A stretch of DNA of 47,500 nt, from assembly GCA_030141605.1 (NCBI GenBank), contig JAQGDQ010000894.1:1-47500 (forward strand). Reading direction: 5' to 3'. Position 1 is the first letter of the stretch; each line of letters opens with the position of its first letter. Shown here one piece after another: positions 11,019 through 23,500 of this stretch. The notes under the pieces are model-generated. The model saw nothing but the letters and a program-made list of their open reading frames with translations, was not told the DNA's origin and did no database searches. Source of the stretch: Tubiluchus corallicola. Lineage: Eukaryota; Priapulida; Priapulimorpha; Priapulimorphida; Tubiluchidae. Made by a program: the position numbers and the translations under genes.

Positions 11019-12767
11019 GTAAGTTGACCACGGTTTTCACGCACACTATATTAAATCAGTTTACGCGAAATTAGCTATAGGAAGACAGGATGATTTTTCT
11101 TAAACTACCCCCTTTGCAAGTTCGGTAAAAATTATACAGTTTAACACAAATAATACTGCAAAACCGCTTCTGATAACTCAATAATAGATTAAGTCTTATT
11201 TAACGGCGGGCGAACCCGACTATTGATGACTTCACAAACGAACATAATTTTTAATAGCAAAAATGTTCCACGAGCGTATTGAATGTGCGTTGCAAAAACG
11301 GATATTGAAGTACAGTGCTACTGTAAGATGTTCAGGGTGTCATACAAAATTAAGCAAGTTTTAAGTTAAAAATTTAAATTTCAAATTTACTGCTGTGATC
11401 ACGCATGAACTGTCGAACGTGTGCAGTTCGTCAGAAACTAACACATGTGCACTAAAAAGTACAGCACCTGTTTTTTGTGCAGTGCGTTTCTGAAATGCAG
11501 GCGTCTAACTAGCAAATGGTGAAATGCATGTAACAGCGAAGAACGGTTGGCGCAAATGCAAAATTGTGTTTGTGTGGTAATAATTCTTTTTTGTAAGGCA
11601 TTTTGAAGAAAAATAGTATGTTTCCTTTCAATATTTTAAAGAGTAGATTGTTTTGATCTACAGTTTAAGATTGGTTTCCGGTTTTGCTTTAATATCATAG
11701 TACTGTAAAACGATTTTGTTAACGTTCACTTAGCATACCATAGAAACTGACACGCAATTGAAGGCAGCATCTTACTTACAGTGTGAGATGGGATATTTTG
11801 AACTAATGATTGTATTATGAAACTAGAAATCTCTGAAACTTAGCGCTCTAGGCTGTGAAGAACTACAACAATTTGTCTGTGATTTTCTGACGTTGTTAAA
11901 TAGCCTGTCAAAAACTATTCGTCTAGATGAGACCTTTTACATTTTCTTCCTTTTTTAAGATTTGGGTTGATTACTGTTATTGCAAGACACCAATTTCCCA
12001 CATTTTTCAATATGTGGTTAAAGTAGAAAATTATCATAGAAAAGTATATCGATAAAGATATAGAAATTTTGTTCAGTCGGAAAGTGAAAATGCAAAACCT
12101 AGTGACAATGCGGATCGGTTTGTCCTTCATTCTTGGTTAATAACAAGAAGCCGTGTTTTGTAACTTTTAATTACAAGCTCCTGTGTTTGCGCCACCTAGT
12201 GGTGAGTCTCAAAAGCTCAAGCTCCTACTCTCTTCGAGGCTGATTTATACAATTTTCAAACCGTTTCTGTTTTTATTATTGTATTGTTATTATCATTATG
12301 TACATAGTTAAATGTTATACGTTGCAAATCAGCCAAATAAAAAACTATTGAATTGAATTACGATTCTGAAATGTGCATAGAGTAAGACTGTCTGCTTTTC
12401 CAGATCCATGCCGTTCGCATCCATGTTCGAACTATGGAACGTGCATTTCCAATACGTCTCCACAATGGCGGGCCAATTATGGCTCAGGCGATTACTACTG
12501 TCTCTGCAGGAGGGATTATTCGGGGCGCCATTGTGACATCATAGATTACGATGGTTTGTTTCACGTTTCATGTTAGAAGTGTATTAATTAGCATAGTTTT
12601 TGTTAATTAGTTTGTAATAATTAAAATGAAGGGAAACATGGTGACTTCACCTTATAGGAATTTTGGCTTGCGACATAAAATTGGCACCTGTATGATCGCG
12701 TCTGTTTTAAGATTACGTGCGCGCTTGCTTTTGTGCAGAAAAAGAGAGAGAGAGAAAGAAGCAGGGG

Positions 12768-12834
<67 letters not shown>

Positions 12835-14525
12835 GAAGAAAAAGGAGAGTAGAGAGGGGGAGGGAGGCAAAGGCGAAAAGAAGAGAGAACGAAAGTGAGA
12901 AAGAAAGAAAGAGGGAACAGGGAAAAGAGAGAGACAGTGAGAAGAGAGAGAAATAAAAATAGGGAAAGAGGAATCGTGGAAAGAGAGAAAGAGAGAGAAG
13001 TGAATAGAGGAAAGTTGCACTTTGAGCCAAATGAGCCTGTGGGTGAAATGCGGAGTGACTTAAAGTCAAGGACCGTAGTTCAGTTTGTAAAGCAGCTAAA
13101 GAGATAAAAATTGGCGGATGCTTTTCACGACAATGATAAATGTAGCTGTAAATGACATATTCTGGGAATTTGGCAAGAAAACTAAATAAACTGGTAGCCT
13201 AATGCTTCACATTCCGGACTAGTTTTTCTAATAACGAAATTTACTTTAAGAAATAAAGAACCGTCTCTAACTGTCTCTTGTTTCACGGTTAGCAATGTCG
13301 CATTTTGCGTTGAAGTTACTGAGAATTTTCTATGGAATTTAAAATAGACTTTAATATAATTTAATATAAATATATTTTGCAATGTAGATAGATGTCCCCT
13401 TCAATGTGGATCGCATGGATCATGTAAAAGATGGGGATCATCATATAGGTGCGAATGTGACAGTGGATGGAGTGGAACCAATTGTGGATCAAGTGGTAAG
13501 AATCCGTTAATATTCTATCCAGTATACTGGGTGTATTGACATTGTATCGATAAATGGACACCACTTGTTTTGATACATTTAAACATGTATAATTTGATAA
13601 TCAAATGACATGCATTGTTCGGTGGTGCATTGTGATGTTTAATAAAACTGTTTCATGCGGTAGAGCTATGGTAAACCCGTTGCATGTTTTAGAACCAATG
13701 ATTGTATGCATTGAGACACTGGTGTCAGTGTAGGGATATTCGTTAGTGACCGGTAGTAAAGTAACAGAGAAAAAAGTCACAGGAAAAGGTCACCATTCTG
13801 ACTAGGGAAAAATCACAGGAAAAAGTCACAGTTTTGGTTAGAAAAGAAAGTTAAGTAATCAAACAAAAATATTCCAGTCACTCACAATTTATTTAAGTAC
13901 CGTAAATAATTAAAGTAATAAAACAGAAAAGAATATACAATACATGACTTGTACATTTTGACATCACTATTTATATATGATGGCATTACATGTCTGCGAA
14001 TAAAAATCATGTTTCATTCAATGTTTTAAGGTCAGGGTCACGGTTATCTCTTTCTTCGTTTGACTTTTTTCCTGTGACTTTTTACCTGAATTCATCAATG
14101 CGGAAGTTATTGTCTATCCCAATAAACGAAGTAGGCCTCTGGGACTACTTCAACTGAGAGATTTCTTTACTTAGTTGGCTTCAATTTACTTTCATTTAGA
14201 CATCCGTGATCCGTGTTACGACAATCCTTGTGGTTACAATGGACGTTGCGTACCGGACGGCTATGACTACAAGTGCATCTGTAACACTGGCTACAGTGGC
14301 TCCAGATGTCAGGGTTCCTACGACCCTTGCTATCCCAATCCCTGCCACAATGGAGCAGTGTGCAGAGAGAACAGCTATGACAGCTACAGATGTGAATGTC
14401 CAAGTGGGTGGCGTGGAAGACACTGTGACGATAGAGATGGTAAGCTTGGCAATCATTTATTTTTGCTTCAAGAAAGTTACCTATCATTCAATGTAATAGT
14501 CATCCCGCTTTGGAAAGAGAGAAGG

Positions 14526-14592
<67 letters not shown>

Positions 14593-17500
14593 CTTTTTCT
14601 TGTTAAATGAAACTTTTCACTTTTCTAAACTTTCTAAATTGTGAATGTAGCAGTGATAATTTGTTAACTGTGACAAGGATATAAAGGTAGAAAGTGATTA
14701 TGTTCCTGCCATCATTGTACACAAATGGGTTAGCCAGATATTATTTAATTTATAGCTAAAAACAACACAACTTTATTAAAACTTTTACTTTACGAAGCTA
14801 AAAAGTTAAAATCATGCCAAATGTGCCTAATTAAGTAGTTAACAGACGCCAAATATGTAATTAATAAGCAGACCAGTATAGAAATTGACACAGTAACTTC
14901 AGCACTAATTATGTTGGCTTTTGTAAATACATAATTAGTGCTTAAGTTACTGCATCAATTTCTTTATTGGTCTGCTTATTAATTACCTATTTGGATTGTG
15001 TTAATTAGGGCATAATAGGTTCTGCCTACATAAACTGGTTGTATGTTTGTAAATTTACCACTGATGACTGGGCGTCGGCAGGTGGATTCAATGACGCACG
15101 TGCGTCCACAGAATTTTCTAAGTAAATTTTTCATGGCTAAATATTTTTTAGCAGTAAACCAAGACACACATCAACCCCCTGTTTGTGTACCCAACCCCCA
15201 AGCAGCAAGCTAATTTGCATAGGAAGTTATGTTTATGCATGTCACTTACATAGTGTCGATTCTGAACAGTGGGTGGGCTGTAAACTTAACAGTCTCAAAT
15301 CAGTTTAATGTTTTACTGTCCACCTTTTGCAGGATAGATAATCTTGACACTAAATAAATTAAGCTTAAATAATGGGTCATCCACATTGCAGTGCATTACG
15401 AACTTGATTTTGAGATGTATGACTAGTACAATAGAATACAATGAATATTACCTAGGTAAATGTAGGTAAAATGTATTTATTAATGCAGAATTTTTCATGT
15501 TTGAGGAAGTCTATGTACCAGAATTTAGATCTCATTTGAGGCCTCCAAAATGTGTTTAAATACAGAAAAATGCGTTGGTGGCAGGGGCCCCGCCCCAAAC
15601 CCTGCTGGGGGAGCTTGCAGCACTCCCCCCGAACCCCTTAGCTGCCTGTGCGTCAAATTATTTAAACTCTGGCACCGCCCATGACTGATGATGACAGCAA
15701 TAGTCTGTCGAAATGTTTGGCATGATTTTAACTTTTTAACTTTGTAAAATAGAGGTCTTAATAAAGTTGTGTTGTTTTTAAATATAAATGTTTTTAAGTG
15801 CATGTGACAAAAATTGACTTGTTTAATTTAACTTTTACAGCACACGTAATTCTATTAGGCCTAATTATTTAACAGCTCACGTTTTACACATGAATTCCAG
15901 GAATTCTAGCAATGACTGATCAGTGCCCCCTTAGAAATCTGGATTACATACATTAGTTTTTATTGCTTACCTAATACTACACTATTTTCTTTACTATCTA
16001 ATAGATCCTTGCTACAGGATCGATTGTGGTTCGCACGGCTCCTGCATAGAATGGGGTAATAGCTACAAATGTGAATGCAATAGAGGTTGGGGTGGTAGTA
16101 ACTGTGACATCCGTGATGGTAAGTTAATAACTAACTTAAGTTAATACGTTTTAATAAATAATAAAATTTATTAGACCGTCTCTTTAAATTTTGTCTTTGT
16201 TTTTTAAAATTTTTACGGCGATTATTCAAAATTCATACCTTCACTTCTACAATACGAAACAAATAAAATTATTATTTCATTCAATGTAGCAGGCGTACAT
16301 GAAAATTCTGAATTTCAGCTGTATAATCAGAAACGTAAAAAAATAATTATATGAAAATGATCTCTGTTATTAAAAAAGATAATGAAGGGAGGTCCAGCAA
16401 ACCGTGGCTTATGGCAGGCCACTCATACGTATTTTCATAATCATTTTATGAAACAGTATAATTTTTATTTTAGTTGTTAGTCGTTAGTAATTTTGTACAC
16501 TACTATTATAAGATTAAAATTTACTGCTTGTTCCAAGAAAACGTTAAAATGTCATGCCTCCTCATACGGACTATATTCTATACGGGACGTTAGATTATCG
16601 AAAATCTGTATCAATCTTTTTTTAAATCAAAATATAAAAAGTTTATAATAAATCCATATTTATAACTAGATAACTCTAAAATAGGAACTTTGGTCACAAA
16701 ACTGTAGCGTTTTCTTGGAACAAGCAGTGGATTTTAATCTTAGAATAGTAGTGTAAAAAATTACTAACAACAAACAACTAAAATAAAAATTATACTGTTT
16801 CATAAAATTGTTATGAAAATACGTATGAGTGGCCTGCCATAAGCTACGGCTGCTTAGGCCTTCCTTCATTATCTTTTTTAATAACAGTGATCATTTTCAT
16901 ATAATAATTTTTTACTTTACTGATTATATAATGTATTTCAAATTTGGGTGCCAATTAATGTGATTATGATATATGTTAAATGAATAAATTATTTTGAATT
17001 TGAATATTTTGAATTGCTTGTTTTCCTGCCTGTTCCCACTTTTCCACGTTAGTAATGCAAGCTTCCTATGACTGCTTATTTATTAACTTTGATTTGATTT
17101 ACGATTTTATTGCTCTTGTTAGAGGCCATAATTCTAGACAAAATAAACGCACGTGCAGCTTGCTTCTTCTGTTTAGATGTTTTTTATTCTTTCATTTCTT
17201 CTGTTCAGCAAACCCATTATTACAACTTTTCATAGAAAATAGACATCAGCTCGCTTCTCAAACTTCTAGCTGCCACAAAAATAAATTACCCGTAAATATC
17301 TCTTTTTTATCCTGTGCAAGACACAATTCTGATCTTTGTGGAAATTGTTCAACCTGTTTTACAGGTAGCTTGATTAAATTTTATCCCGAATCCGGACTTG
17401 ACAGGAAACTGACGCCCATCTATTTGCATTTCTTAATCCTTATCTAGTTATTTGTATTTTGCTGTGTTTAGTTTGTCACGTTTTGTAAGTAATTTTAAAA

Positions 17501-20500
17501 TTTATTTTGCAGTATTATTTGCATTTATCATCCACAGTGTCTGTCTTTTCGGCATTTCTTTGAAAATATTTTGGGATTAAGTTGAAAATGTTCGATGACA
17601 AGCCAGAGCCATATTACTGTATTATAATTGTGTTATTTTATAGCAGATTATCATATTAAGTTACTTAAAAAGTTTAACGCAGAAATTTTAGTTTGGGTTT
17701 TTTTATCGCGCATGCGAAATGGGAGATTGCTAGCTGCTTACTTCAAAAGTCGCTCAAGGGCATTTTCTGCCTAGCAATCGAATGTAGTGTGTGTGGCGAT
17801 GCCCTGTCACTTCGCCCAACTTTCAGAGCTAATTTAATTATCTATAATTTATTTGTATATCGAAAATCGTAAAACTTGCCACAAAAATTTGTATATTGAT
17901 ATCTTCTGTATTACACAACTTGCGGTGTGAAACAAAAACTTCTACGACAATTTCACAAACAAAGACGCTAACGAAACTTTTATAACACTAGTAATCTAAA
18001 CAAGCATGTCCGCTCCTTTACACTCGTCTCCTGCAGACCCGTGCGCGCCGAATAGTCCCCGGTCACGTGATCATTCTGATTGCGTCAGCACAGTGTGCAA
18101 CACGACAATGATGTTTGCCATACAGCAGATCATAGTATTTGTATTATGTCCCATTGTTTTCCTAACAAATTGCTCGAGCGTAGCAATCTTTCCCTCTCTC
18201 TGCGCATGCGTAACATTTAAATACATGTTTCGCTACGCTACTATAGATACTTGTGTAAAATGGAGCAACCAAAAATCACTGAATCAAAAAGAATAAACTT
18301 ATATGAGAACAGGAACTTATTCTCATTCTTCTACTATTTTTATGCGTAATATAGTAACTGTTGAGTTTGACTATAGTCTTGAGGTCCATTCTAAGTTTCT
18401 GAATTTAACCAAAAATATTTGTTCAACAGATCCATGTGTTCCTAATCCCTGCTTCAATTCTGGCGTATGCTACCCAGACAGTTCTTTAGCCAGTGGTTAT
18501 AGATGTTCTTGCTCTGTGGGCTGGTCAGGTCCACTATGCCAGCAGCAAATAAATTACGACCCATGCAGAAGAAACTTTTGTCACAATGGGGCAGTTTGCA
18601 TTCCACTTGCCAGAGAAGACCGGACCTCGGACGCAAACCGGTACCTCTGTGAATGTAAACCAGGTTGGACCGGTCAGTACTGCGATGAAGAAGAAATTAT
18701 TGATGTAGACCCTTGTGAAAGAAACTACTGTCATAATGGTGGCTTGTGTGTCCCACTCCATAGAGACAAATGGATACCCAATACTGACCAGTACATTTGT
18801 CAGTGCCTACCAGGATGGACTGGCCAGTACTGCGATGAAGAAGTTGTTGATCCTTGTGATAATCACCGCTGCAAAAATGGAGCTGGATGCATTCCGTTAT
18901 CCAGGAACGAATGGATTGAAGGAAGCCAGAATTATCGTTGTTCATGCACCTCTGGTTACAGTGGACGCTTCTGCAATCAGTATGACCCATGTCACTCTCA
19001 TGTATGCATTCATGGATCATGTAGGCCTTTGTCCTCTGATAGGTGGGGATCGGGGGGCTTGGACTACTTATGCGAATGTGAACCAAACTGGACAGGCGAC
19101 TATTGCGATACTTCAGATATTTGTTATGACAATCCCTGCAGAAATGGAGCCCAATGTCAACCAGATGGTAACGGCTACCGTTGTCAGTGTACTGAAGGTT
19201 GGACTGGAACACACTGTGATGTTAGAAATGGTAAGGCAGAACGCAAAGTGGCTGCAAAGTGACATTTCGCTATCTCACTCACCCACTAGCCTTTCAAGTA
19301 GCTGCACGCCATTAAAAATTGCTAGTTGCATTAAGCTTGCATTTGACAGAATAGGATTGAATGTGTACCTGCATGATAACACAATTAAAATACAGTAATC
19401 TAAGTGGCTGTCACAAAGTTTCTATATTTCTTCATCACTGATGCAGAGTGAATGTTAAGATCATCCATGAACATGACACTGATCGGTATTCAATAGACCA
19501 ACTCCTCTATTTATTCTTATGCCAGTTATTTAAACTTTCGCCTGTAGCAAAACGTCGTCATTATCCACAGACGTAATAGTGCCCCGATGTTATTCGCGCT
19601 GGTGTAGTTAATTTTTCTTTAGAAAAGGTAAAAGGTTCTTCCGCAAAACAACAGAAGCAAGAGAGGCGAGCAGTATTCCAGATAGTCTGGGTCTGGATAA
19701 TTGACCCCCTACTGTGCTTTGATATAATAAATTGTTCTATCACCCGTTGTTTTTGTGCCCCTCACAAAAGGATAGGTATCACCCTGTAATTCATCAGGAT
19801 GTGCCTACCGGCCGTATTTAAAATTTAATAAACTTGAATTTTCACTAGTTTTTATATCTGTAATACATAAAAAAGTGCTTCGACATCTGACTGACAGAAA
19901 TCAGTGGAATGACTGAGCAACAAAAGGACATGTCAGAAAAACTATTTTTATGGAATTACGTTGCAAATTTAAGCGCATTTTAGAGCACACTAAATGTCAC
20001 TTCAATAGTTTTTTGTAGCAGCTTTGATTGCTTTACATGCTTTCGCTTTTTCGCACGTTAGATCCCTGCTATCCAGATCCTTGTGGTAGCCACGGCACTT
20101 GCTACGCTTACGACTCTTATAAAGGTCATGGTGATAGATACTACTGTACATGTGATGATGGCTATTATGGGGATTACTGTGACGACTATCGTGGTAAGCA
20201 CTTATTTTGAAACCAATGATCATCAGTCAGCTGTCACTGATTTGTATGAAAATAAGCAAAATTAAGGATGTTTATCTGTTTTTGAAAATCGACATCTTCT
20301 GCTTTCTTCATATTCACATTCAGATAATTTTTTTATCTCTTCTAACACGCGAAAGAATCAAGTACATAGCAAGATAAGTTATTAGTGTAAGAGAAAGGGT
20401 GGCGAAAAAAACCCTAGAGGTTAGCGAATCAGCCACCCTTTTAGTTAAAGTTATTACAAGCAACCTAGTGACGATTTAAAATGGGATGAAACAAAGAAAA

Positions 20501-23500
20501 TCCTGTCAAACTGAAAAAATGTAATAATGAAGAAATATATAACAAAGAAATGAATGAAACTAGTTTTAAGTGACAGAGCAAAACGCAAAAACAAAATAAA
20601 AAACAAAACAGACATAAGCAAAACAGATTAAGCAACAAAACAAAAACTATCAGAAGTGGATAAACTTATAAAGTCACAATAAATAATAACGGATATAAAA
20701 ACAAGCATACATAAATACTTAAAGCAAAACTAAAAACTCAAATAAACACTGAAAACATAAACTGAAGGAACCAACTCCATTTTTGTTTCATTAATTCGCC
20801 AAACATTACAAAACGACTACCTACTTTCTTTCAGATCCTTGCTATGGTATTGACTGTGGATCGCACGGGTACTGCAAAGTTTGGGGTAGTAGTTACAAAT
20901 GCGAATGCAACAGTGGTTGGGGTGGAAGTTACTGTGACGTCCGTGATGGTAAGTTTAGTTTAGTCGTAGTATTATGTTTTTTCTTTTTCTTGTATTTAAC
21001 AAGATTTGTGTTTAAGTAGGAGGCATTTGTGGATCACAAACGGCAAAGTTTGCAATCTTTTTATCATTTCTATCTTTAGATCCATGCTATGGCATTAGTT
21101 GTGGTTCCTACGGCTACTGTGAAGCATGGAGGGATACATACAGATGCGTGTGCAACACTGGCTGGAGTGGAAGTCGTTGTGACCATCAGGACATTATCCA
21201 TGGTAATTTTAGAGTCATAGTAGTGCAGACTTTGACATCTCGTTTCTTCTCATTTCTTAGTTTTTCGCATCTTTCAGTTTCTTTCTGAATGTTTTTAATC
21301 GTGGTAAGACGGCTGCAGTTTATTTTCAAATTAATTCTGGTAAAGGGCAGCAGATCTTTCAAAAACTCTGTTATAGCTTACGAATGAATTGCTTATAATA
21401 TTAAGTCATTTTTGTGCTGCATTAATAAAGTAATACATTAAAGTGTAATATTTCCTTGTAGTGAATTTCATGTAGTTCGGTGCTATGCTAGGGCCTTGCA
21501 CTATTGGCACTACTAATTATCAGTAGTGCTCAAGCTTGTGTGCGTGTTTAAAACTAAAAAAACACGAAATTTATAGTAATAATGAAGGCATTAGCTGAGT
21601 GGTCACGGTGACCGCTAACAAATTTAAGATAATCATTGAGTTTAGCACTTGCTCTGGATAGTTGCATTCCTTTTGTGCCTCGGTTTTTTATCTCACTGAA
21701 ATACCTTTGTTGTCTCATTATCTCACCTTAGAGGATTAGTGGGAGTACTAGCGTAGATTTCAGCTTAAAGAGTTGATTACTTTAACTTAATAAAAAATAT
21801 AACTTTATTATTATTATTATTATGAGTTTATTCAAAAAAATACAACTTTATTCAACATTTGGAACAAGAAAATTGTCAACTAAAAACTCCGACAAAGCTG
21901 CGACAATGTCCGAAATCTTTTGCATTATGCTGCCATAAAAACATGTGGTTGTCTATCGTAAAATACGAAACGAAACAATTAGTCTTGATAATGAACCAGA
22001 TTTCATGAGCCACTTAGAGTAGGGCCAGCTGTAGTGCTGCAATCTGGTTCTCAGAATGGCAAACTACACAATAAAGTGCACAGGTGAATGCTCTATTGTT
22101 TTTCAGATCCCTGCTATAATGTTGATTGTGGTTCTCATGGCTACTGTGAAGTTTGGGGCACATCTTACAAATGCAAATGCAACACTGGTTGGAGAGGCGA
22201 TAGATGCGACTATCGAGATGGTAAGACCATGATTTCCATCTGGCACTGACTGTCTCATTTAAAACACATCAACTATAAAATCGTGAGCACATTTATCTGA
22301 CAGGTGCTTTTTTTCTTTTCAGATCCTTGTTACAATGTTGATTGTGGTTCTCATGGCTACTGTGAAGTTTGGGGCACATCTTACAAATGCAAGTGCAACA
22401 GTGGTTGGAGGGGTGACAGATGCGACTATCAAGATGGTAAGATATGGCTTTTTAGTGGCACTTTATACAAAGGCCATTGAATAAGGTATAATGCGAGAAC
22501 ATCCAGCTGACTGGGGCTTTCTTGTTTTTAGATCCTTGCTATGATGTAGACTGTGGCTCTCACGGCTACTGTGAAGTCTGGGGCACATCCTATAAATGCA
22601 AGTGCAACGCTGGTTGGAGTGGCAACCGTTGTGATACCGGCAATGGTTAGTTTTCTGCATTATTAATTTTGTTGAAAGAAAGCGAATATGTGATGAGAAT
22701 TAGTTCTTAGAGTGTTTTGCAAGTTTAAATTTAAAGAATGAAATTTGAATACATTACGAATAAAGTTTTGAAAATTGTTGCTAATAATTATTGTGCTTCT
22801 TGTTTCAGACCCCTGCTATCCTAATCCATGTCGTAATGGAGGTATTTGTCGGGTACATGCTCCAGATAGCTATAAGGATGACGAACTTTTCTCATGCTCG
22901 TGCCCATCAGGATGGACGGGAACATTGTGCACAGTGACCATTTCTCATGGTAACAGATTTCTTTCTGAATTAATAGATAATTATAATGCACCTTTAACTC
23001 TTGACCTGTTTAAAACACAGTCAATGACGCTTCGTGAGTAGGTAAAATTAAAGTGCACACGTAATTCTTTGTTTCCATAGATCCCTGTTATGGTGTCTCC
23101 TGTGGCTCCCATGGTACGTGTGAAGTTTGGGGTAGCAAGTACAAATGCAAATGTTACACCGGATGGAGTGGAAGCTTGTGCGACCACGAAGACATCGTCC
23201 ATGGTAAGTTTTTTTCCAGTTTTGGTTTGGTATGGCACAGGTTCACTGCTTCAAGTGACTGATTTAGTGGTGAAAACTTTGTCAATTGCCATATTTATTA
23301 TAAGTAATTGGTTTGTTTGCTTCATTAATCCATGTTTTTGTGTCAGATTATTAAAGGATTTTGCTGCTAGACATCAAAACCTGTTTGTTTCCTTGTTATG
23401 GCTTTAATTTCAAGGTCACAGTTTCCATGCAGCAATAAGTAATAGTAGAGAGAATGCACCTAACTGAGGTTTTATTTTCTTTCAGATCCTTGCTATGGTG

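Larger units (their letters stand above)
14748..15790. mobile_element. retroelement relic with inverted ~75-bp ends, Penelope-like candidate
   Basis: The left end at about 14748-14823 contains AACAACACAACTTTATTAA and AAGTTAAAATCATGCCAAA. The right end at about 15705-15790 contains their inverse (TTTGGCATGATTTTAACTT ... TTAATAAAGTTGTGTTGTT). Just before the right copy is a hammerhead-ribozyme-like core (15685-15724), which is known from terminal repeats of Penelope-like elements. A separate foldback (14849-14994) is nested inside. No reverse transcriptase remains. Confidence 0.45.

Noticed and set aside
12626-13107. Arg/Glu-rich and Ser/Leu-rich proteins on both strands
   Set aside because: Generated by the GA microsatellite.
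15050-15080. Second hammerhead motif at CACTGATGACTGGGCG
   Set aside because: No GAAA box after a plausible stem II.
17055-17447. 130-residue open frame with several cysteines in intron 5
   Set aside because: Cysteine spacing is not EGF-like, there are no flanking splice sites in phase 1, and no family is recognised.
18037-18110. Possible EGF exon starting D-P-C after TCCTGCAG
   Set aside because: After D-P-C the cysteine spacing does not fit an EGF domain and no phase 1 donor follows; taken as chance.
18303-18429. Coding extension upstream of exon 6 (longer open frame)
   Set aside because: The acceptor TTCAACAG at 18422-18429 sits exactly before the D-P-C module, as in every other exon; the upstream part has no domain and is intron.
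21594-21640. tRNA-Ser-like A-box TAGCTGAGTGG
   Set aside because: No B-box and no acceptor stem downstream.
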